From the NCBI RefSeq assembly GCF_030818955.1, contig NZ_JAUTBF010000001.1, positions 124,001 to 188,000 on the forward strand: 64,000 nucleotides of DNA, read 5' to 3'. Source of the DNA: Microbacterium trichothecenolyticum. Its GTDB lineage: Bacteria; Actinomycetota; Actinomycetes; Actinomycetales; Microbacteriaceae. Shown in pieces: positions 59,741-64,000 of the stretch (positions within the stretch are counted from its first letter, which is position 1; the number at the start of each line of letters is the position of its first letter). A program made the position numbers and the translations under genes. Under the pieces are notes generated by a model. The model was not told where the DNA came from. It worked only from the letters and a program-made list of their open reading frames with translations, and made no database searches.

Positions 59741-60979
59741 TCAGCCGTTTCCGACCGCGCACGTCGCCTGGTCGGCCTTCGATCCGCTCACGTTGGCGGG
59801 CAGCTCGACGACCCCCGGGGCAGACGTGTCCGCCGTGGCATCCGGTGCCGGCGTGGTCTCGACGGGAGTGGGCAGCGGCTGCGACGGGTCGATCTCGACG
59901 CCGCCGTTGGCCCCCGCCTCGCCGGTGAGGGCGAGCGGGGCGTTGCGGGCCAGGGCGTCCCACAGCACGGCCGCGGCAGCCTCGTCGGGGATCACGCGAT
60001 CGGTGTCGTCGGGGTCGTCGATCACCGGGAACTGCACGAAGGTGACGTCGTCGAGCGGCACGTCTTTGAGGGTGTAGCCGAGCTGGGCGAGGCGCAGGGG
60101 GTCGGCGAGACTCTCGCTCGGGGTGATGTTGTCGACGGCGGTGTTCGCCAGGCCGATCAGCGTGGCGGGGTTGGAGAGGACCTCGTCGCTGCGCAGCTTG
60201 TTGAGCAGGCGCGAGAGATACTGCTGCTGGTTGCCGATGCGGGCGAGGTCGCTGCCGTCGCCGATGCCCTTGCGGGTGCGCAGGAACGCCAGGGCGTCGT
60301 AGCCCTTCACCACGCGGGGTCCCGGTTCCCACGAGATGCCCGCGTCGGGATCGTCGATGCCGTCGCCGCCGATGCACACCTCGACGCCGCCGATCGCGTC
60401 GGTGATGTTGACGACGTTGCCGAAGCTCACCTTCGCGGCGAACGGGACGGGCTGCCCGGACAGGTCCGACACCGTGTCGGCGACGCAGGTCAATCCACCG
60501 TGCTCGTACGCGGTGTTGATGGGAGCCTTCCAGAGGGCGGAGGCGGTCGAGCCGTCCTCCCGGGTGCATTCGGGGAGAGGGATCTGCAGGTCGCGGGGGA
60601 ACGACACCACGGTCACCCTCCGCGGGTTCGTCGACACGTGCGCGAGCAGGTTGACGTCGTTGCGCGATCCCTCGGCGCCGGGGTCGCTGCAGCGCTCGCC
60701 GAAGGCGTCCTTGACCTGGTCGTCGCATTCGTCGGTGCCGACGACGAGCAGCGAGAACGGCTCGTCGTAGGCGCTCAGCGACGGGGGCTGCGAGGGGGCA
60801 TCGCTGAGGGGCACCGCGGCATCCTGCAGGCGCTGTGAGAGCGACCATGCGTACACGCCGCCCGCCGCCAGCGCGAGAACGACGATCACCGCGGTGGCGA
60901 GGATAGTCGTCCGGATCCAGCGCCGACGCGGCGGTGCCGGGCGCACGCGCGAGCGTCGGGTCGGGGGCGTGCTCTGCAT
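59741..60979 (-). CDS. LytR-CpsA-Psr (LCP) family protein
   Basis: 412 residues from ATG 60979 (a TTG four codons earlier is possible). One N-terminal membrane helix (ILATAVIVVLALAAGGVYAW) is followed by the LCP domain: FSLLVVGTDE, SRNDVNLLAHVS, VSFPRDLQIPLP with the conserved arginine and RD pair, and LAFLRTRKGIGDGSDLARIG with the RxR and the catalytic-site residues. LCP enzymes transfer lipid-linked glycopolymers to peptidoglycan. A Pro/Thr-rich tail ends near a cysteine. The GH3 lipoprotein gene follows by 49 nt. Confidence 0.9.
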   Translation of the reverse strand: MQSTPPTRRSRVRPAPPRRRWIRTTILATAVIVVLALAAGGVYAWSLSQRLQDAAVPLSDAPSQPPSLSAYDEPFSLLVVGTDECDDQVKDAFGERCSDPGAEGSRNDVNLLAHVSTNPRRVTVVSFPRDLQIPLPECTREDGSTASALWKAPINTAYEHGGLTCVADTVSDLSGQPVPFAAKVSFGNVVNITDAIGGVEVCIGGDGIDDPDAGISWEPGPRVVKGYDALAFLRTRKGIGDGSDLARIGNQQQYLSRLLNKLRSDEVLSNPATLIGLANTAVDNITPSESLADPLRLAQLGYTLKDVPLDDVTFVQFPVIDDPDDTDRVIPDEAAAAVLWDALARNAPLALTGEAGANGGVEIDPSQPLPTPVETTPAPDATADTSAPGVVELPANVSGSKADQATCAVGNG

Positions 60980-61063
60980 CGGGTCAGTCAATCACGCCGT
61001 TCAGGTCGTCCCCGTCTGCACACGGCGGAGACGGGGGAGTCGTCGGCGCGCGGGGAACCTGAC

Positions 61064-61118
61064 AGCACACGCACGACGGGGCGACCGGAACCTCCGGCCG
61101 CCCCGTCGTGCGTGTGCT
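61064..61118 (-). terminator. Long terminator after the NMT1-type receptor gene
   Basis: A 25-nt arm at 61064-61088 (AGCACACGCACGACGGGGCG at its start) pairs with 61094-61118 around a 5-nt loop, with one mismatch. It lies 10 nt beyond the leftward stop at 61129. Confidence 0.88.
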
Positions 61119-61128
61119 GACCCGTGTT

Positions 61129-62301
61129 CTACTGGCCGCCCTCGGTGAGTGTCACCTGGATCGGGGTGTACGTGCCGTCGACCGTCACGCCCTCGTCTTT
61201 CAGCTCGCTCAGCGCGGCTTCGATGTACACGTTGGAGTGCGCCGAGTCGGCGGGCTCGGTGGTGATGAGGTGCAGACCGTCCTGGTTCACGGCCTTCAGG
61301 GCGCCCTGAACAGTCTTGTCCCAGGCGCCGGAGTCGATCTTGCCGAACTCGCCGCCGGTCCAGATGAGCTTGTTGACCTCGTTCATCTGCCACAGCTGGT
61401 GCGTCGGACCGACGGGGAACGCGTCCACGCCGGGTGCCGTTGCCGCCTTGTAGGTGATGGAGGCGGCCTCGGTGGGGTTGTCGCGCGCGAACACCCATCC
61501 CTTTACGACCGCCTTCAGGAAGCGCTTGGCGGCGTCGGCGTACGCGGGGTCGTCGGCGAGGCGCTTCGTGTCGGCCCAGATGGCGTCCTGCAGCATCGCG
61601 CCGGCGGTGTCCTCGTACGAGATGACGTTGATGTCGTCCATCGTGTAGAGCTTCCCGGTGGCGGGGTTGACCGTCTCGAGCAGTTGCGCCAGCTCGTTGT
61701 AGGTCATCGCCTGTGCGGCATCCACGTCTTTGTCGAGCAGGGCGTTCATCGAGAAGTCCTGCGTGGTGATCTGCACGGTCGAGGCGTCGAGGCCCTTGTC
61801 GGCCATCGCGGCGAAGATCTCCCACTCGTTGCCGAATCCCCACGAGCCGATGCGCTTGCCTTCGAAGTCGTCGACGCTGGTGATGTTCGAGTCCTTCCAC
61901 GACACCTGGGTCGTGCCCGATTTCTGGAACACCTGCGCGATGTCGGTGAGCTCGACGCCCTGGTTCTCGAGGGTGCCGAGCACCTTGGGCACCCAGGCGA
62001 CGGCGAAGTCGACGTCGCCGGCGACGAGGGCGTCCTGCGGCACGATGTCGCCGCCCGAGGGGATGACGTCGACCGTGTCGAAGCCCTCCTCTTGGAAGTA
62101 GCCCTTGTCGAGCGCGACGTAGTAGCCGGCGAACTGCGCCTGCGGCAGCCATTGCAGCTGCAGTTTCACCGTGGTCAGCGGGGTGAAGTCGCCGTCGGAG
62201 GCGGCGGGCGTGGAGCCGCCGCCCGAGCAGGCCGAGAGGGTGAGGGCCGCGGCGGCGACCCCCGCGATCGCGCCGAGGGCGCGACGGGTGCTGTGTCTCA
62301 T
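61129..62301 (-). CDS. ABC transporter substrate-binding lipoprotein, NMT1/ThiY-like
   Basis: 390 residues. Lipobox LSAC after a hydrophobic core. The mature N-terminus (KLQLQWLPQAQFAGYYVALD, then GYFQEEGFD) is the NMT1/THI5 hallmark; later GDIVPQDALVAGDVDFAVAW and IGSWGFGNEWEIF follow. Such receptors bind pyrimidines, hydroxymethylpyrimidine, nitrate, sulfonates or similar small molecules. The CCCFC motif of ThiY is not apparent, so thiamine-precursor import is only one possibility. It is the last gene of the leftward operon; a very long hairpin follows. Confidence 0.88.
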   Translation of the reverse strand: MRHSTRRALGAIAGVAAAALTLSACSGGGSTPAASDGDFTPLTTVKLQLQWLPQAQFAGYYVALDKGYFQEEGFDTVDVIPSGGDIVPQDALVAGDVDFAVAWVPKVLGTLENQGVELTDIAQVFQKSGTTQVSWKDSNITSVDDFEGKRIGSWGFGNEWEIFAAMADKGLDASTVQITTQDFSMNALLDKDVDAAQAMTYNELAQLLETVNPATGKLYTMDDINVISYEDTAGAMLQDAIWADTKRLADDPAYADAAKRFLKAVVKGWVFARDNPTEAASITYKAATAPGVDAFPVGPTHQLWQMNEVNKLIWTGGEFGKIDSGAWDKTVQGALKAVNQDGLHLITTEPADSAHSNVYIEAALSELKDEGVTVDGTYTPIQVTLTEGGQ

Positions 62302-62359
62302 GGATGGTCCTTCCGGTTCTGTTGGTGCAGGTGTCGGGTGGAGCAGGCTGTGAAGACGT

Positions 62360-63136
62360 CTAGGGCCGTAGCGCCCCGAGGCGCCGCGCCACGACCCGTT
62401 CGAGCAGGGCGGTGACGACGAAGAAGATCAGGCCGATCGCTATGCCGCCGCCGACGAACGCCCAGGCCAGGGCTGCGCGCCCCGATTTGGCGTAGGTGGC
62501 GATCGCGGTGCCGATGCCGTCCGCGGGTCCACCGAAGTACTCGGCGACGAGGGCGGAGATGACGGCGAGGGATGCCGCGACCCGCACGCCCGTGAGCAGG
62601 TACGGCAGTGCGACGGGAAGCGTCAGACGCCAGAACGTCTGCCCGCCCGTGGCGGCCGTCGCCCGGAACAGGTCGCGCTGCACCGGACGTGTCTGCCGGA
62701 GCCCCCGGAGGGTGTTGACGAACACGGGCACGAACGCGGCGATCCCGGCCACGGCTTGACGGCCGAACTGGCTCGACGCGCCGAACATCGTGTTGAGGAT
62801 GGGGGTGAGGGCGACGATCGGCACCACCGCCAGTGCGGCGACGAGTGGTGCGGTCATCCCGTCGACGGGGCGCCAGGTCGCGGCGAGCGCGGCGAGGAGC
62901 ACCGCGATGACGGTGCCCGCGAGCAGCCCGACGAGCGCGTTGGTGCCCGTGATCCCCGCGGCCTCCCACACGAGCGGGAAGCGCTCGACCAGTTCGGTCG
63001 CCACGGCGAACGGGTCGGGCAGCATGCGCGGGGCGCTGCCCGAAGCGACGAAGGCGTACCAGGCGAGAAGGCCCGCGAGGCCGACGACGACGGGTGCGGC
63101 CAGGCGCGCCCAGGCGGGAAGGCGGGCGGTGTTCAT
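62360..63136 (-). CDS. ABC transporter permease (SsuC/TauC type)
   Basis: 258 residues with about six hydrophobic segments. The coupling loop is [23 protein letters not shown], an EAA-type motif of the nitrate/sulfonate/taurine permease class, and [20 protein letters not shown] precedes it. A start at ATG 63136 overlaps the stop of a 26-codon frame. Gap to the receptor gene is 58 nt. It forms the channel for the NMT1-type receptor's ligand. Confidence 0.9.
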   Translation of the reverse strand: MNTARLPAWARLAAPVVVGLAGLLAWYAFVASGSAPRMLPDPFAVATELVERFPLVWEAAGITGTNALVGLLAGTVIAVLLAALAATWRPVDGMTAPLVAALAVVPIVALTPILNTMFGASSQFGRQAVAGIAAFVPVFVNTLRGLRQTRPVQRDLFRATAATGGQTFWRLTLPVALPYLLTGVRVAASLAVISALVAEYFGGPADGIGTAIATYAKSGRAALAWAFVGGGIAIGLIFFVVTALLERVVARRLGALRP

Positions 63137-63213
63137 CGACCACCTCCGACGGTGATGGATGCCATGGGGCGCCGGCTCGCGGCATCCGGGGTTCCGCGCT
63201 GCACCCCGCTCAT
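63133..63213 (-). CDS. 26-codon bridging open frame between ATPase and permease
   Basis: ATG 63213 overlaps the ATPase stop (ATGA), and its own TGA overlaps the permease ATG (ATGA). It reads [17 protein letters not shown] and a few more residues. No family. The double overlap suggests a coupling cistron that carries ribosomes across the gap rather than a functional peptide, though it could be an accident of codon bias. Confidence 0.35.
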   Translation of the reverse strand: MSGVQRGTPDAASRRPMASITVGGGR

Positions 63214-64000
63214 CGCTCGTTCGCCCGGTGGACGGGAGCGCCGTGCAGCGCCTCGCGGACGGCGGTGACCCGGGCGAAGAACTCGGGCGATTCGCGCAGG
63301 GCCTCGTCGCGCGGACGGCCCGGGCGGGTGTCGATGACGTCGGTGATGCGTCCCGGCCGGGGGCTCATGACCACGACCCGGTCGGACAGGAACACGGCCT
63401 CGGGGATCGAGTGCGTGACGAACACGACGGCGGCGCCGGTCTCTGCGGCGATGCGGGCGAGCTCGGACTGCAGCCGTTCGCGGGTCATCTCGTCGAGCGC
63501 GCCGAACGGCTCGTCCATCAGCAGCAGCTTGGGTTGCGCCGCGAGGGAGCGGGCGATGGCGACGCGCTGCTGCATGCCGCCGGAGAGCTGGTCGGGGTAG
63601 CGGCCGGTGAACTCGGTGAGGCCGACGAGCTCGGCCAGCTCGGCGACCCGCGCGTCGCGGCGGGCCTGGGGCCACTTGTGCAGGTCGAGCGGCAGGGCGA
63701 TGTTCGCCGCGACCGTCAGCCAGGGCAGCAGGGCCGCCTGCTGGAAGGCGATGCCGTAGTCCTGGTCGAGCCGCGCCTGGCGTGCGGTCTTGCCGTACAG
63801 CGTGAGCTCTCCGCTCGACGGGACGTCGAGGTCGGCGATGAGGCGCAGCAGCGTCGACTTGCCGCAGCCAGACGGCCCGATGAGCGAGACGAACTCGCCC
63901 GCGGCGACCTCCAGCTCGACGGCGGTGAGGGCGGTGACCTCGCCGCCGGCGCTGGGGAACACCTTGCCGATGCCGGAGGCCCGGACGGCGAGGTCGGTGA
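63210..64000 (-). CDS. ABC transporter ATP-binding protein (SsuB/TauB type), partial
   Basis: The frame is open through the right edge; in-frame residues [18 protein letters not shown] show that the GTG at 63962 is internal, so the start lies beyond 64000. Walker A is GPSGCGKS, signature [16 protein letters not shown], Walker [17 protein letters not shown] and the switch [15 protein letters not shown]. These are the features of the nitrate/sulfonate/taurine ATPase class. It is the first visible gene of the operon ATPase-permease-receptor. Confidence 0.9.
   Translation of the reverse strand, partial: TDLAVRASGIGKVFPSAGGEVTALTAVELEVAAGEFVSLIGPSGCGKSTLLRLIADLDVPSSGELTLYGKTARQARLDQDYGIAFQQAALLPWLTVAANIALPLDLHKWPQARRDARVAELAELVGLTEFTGRYPDQLSGGMQQRVAIARSLAAQPKLLLMDEPFGALDEMTRERLQSELARIAAETGAAVVFVTHSIPEAVFLSDRVVVMSPRPGRITDVIDTRPGRPRDEALRESPEFFARVTAVREALHGAPVHRANER

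Noticed and set aside
61129..63962. Thiamine-precursor (ThiXYZ) importer
   Set aside because: The receptor has the NMT1 start but no CCCFC motif, and no thiamine riboswitch or thi gene is visible, so the substrate is left open.
1..64000. tRNA, rRNA, CRISPR arrays or complete insertion sequences
   Set aside because: No cloverleaf-like or conserved rRNA segments, regular repeat-spacer pattern, or transposase gene were recognised anywhere in the window.

Overview
The window is high-GC DNA with the codon habits of an actinobacterium. Frequent GATGCC/GCATCC strings and strong third-position GC suggest a member of the Microbacteriaceae, probably Microbacterium-like; this is inferred from sequence style and gene content, not from a marker gene. 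No rRNA or tRNA gene was found. Many genes appear leaderless, with a TAGNNT -10 element 6-7 nt before the start codon.

Layout. 1-4.6 kb: a leftward peptide/nickel-type ABC importer (two ATPases, a lipoprotein receptor and a permease in which both membrane subunits are one polypeptide), with a Zur-like box over its start. 4.7-13.0 kb: a nucleoside hydrolase/ribokinase pair, small membrane and hypothetical proteins, an rRNA-type methyltransferase, a 2-oxo-acid decarboxylase and an EI24 membrane protein. 13.05-26.3 kb: the centrepiece, a rightward operon behind a consensus promoter and a near-perfect Zur-like palindrome. It encodes a small secreted protein, a 2336-residue surface protein with nine choice-of-anchor-M-type repeats, a zinc/manganese-type receptor with the same repeats inserted in it, a second repeat protein (frameshifted), an ABC ATPase, a permease and a lytic transglycosylase. 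From the giant gene onward, neighbours overlap by 4 nt at GTGA or ATGA. This matches the 'anchored repeat-type ABC transporter' families known mainly from automated annotation.

27-49 kb: a ClpC-type chaperone behind tandem HspR-like operators, two flavin monooxygenase-like genes, RecQ, an ATP-dependent DNA ligase, a NYN-LOTUS protein, an oxidoreductase, an M20 peptidase, a frameshifted LacI regulator whose likely operator recurs before a chvE-mmsA-mmsB sugar importer, a histidine kinase/response regulator pair and a DUF4097 protein. 49.1-53.0 kb: a scarred, partly AT-richer island with a truncated EamA transporter, a membrane protein/sigma factor pair, a MarR regulator with overlapping operators, small unknown genes and the wreck of a large DNA methylase of the mobile-element type. 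53-64 kb: a surface protein, HrpA helicase, a GH3 lipoprotein, an LCP protein and a leftward NMT1-type ABC importer that runs off the edge.

Working together: the two Zur-like boxes tie the first importer and the anchored-repeat operon into one probable zinc-starvation response. A histidine triad kept in only some of the surface repeats suggests they bind metal and pass it to the receptor and permease. Three apparent single-base indels (near 22996, 41004 and 49405) mean either recent pseudogenes, recoding, or sequencing errors, and should be resolved before reading biology into them.
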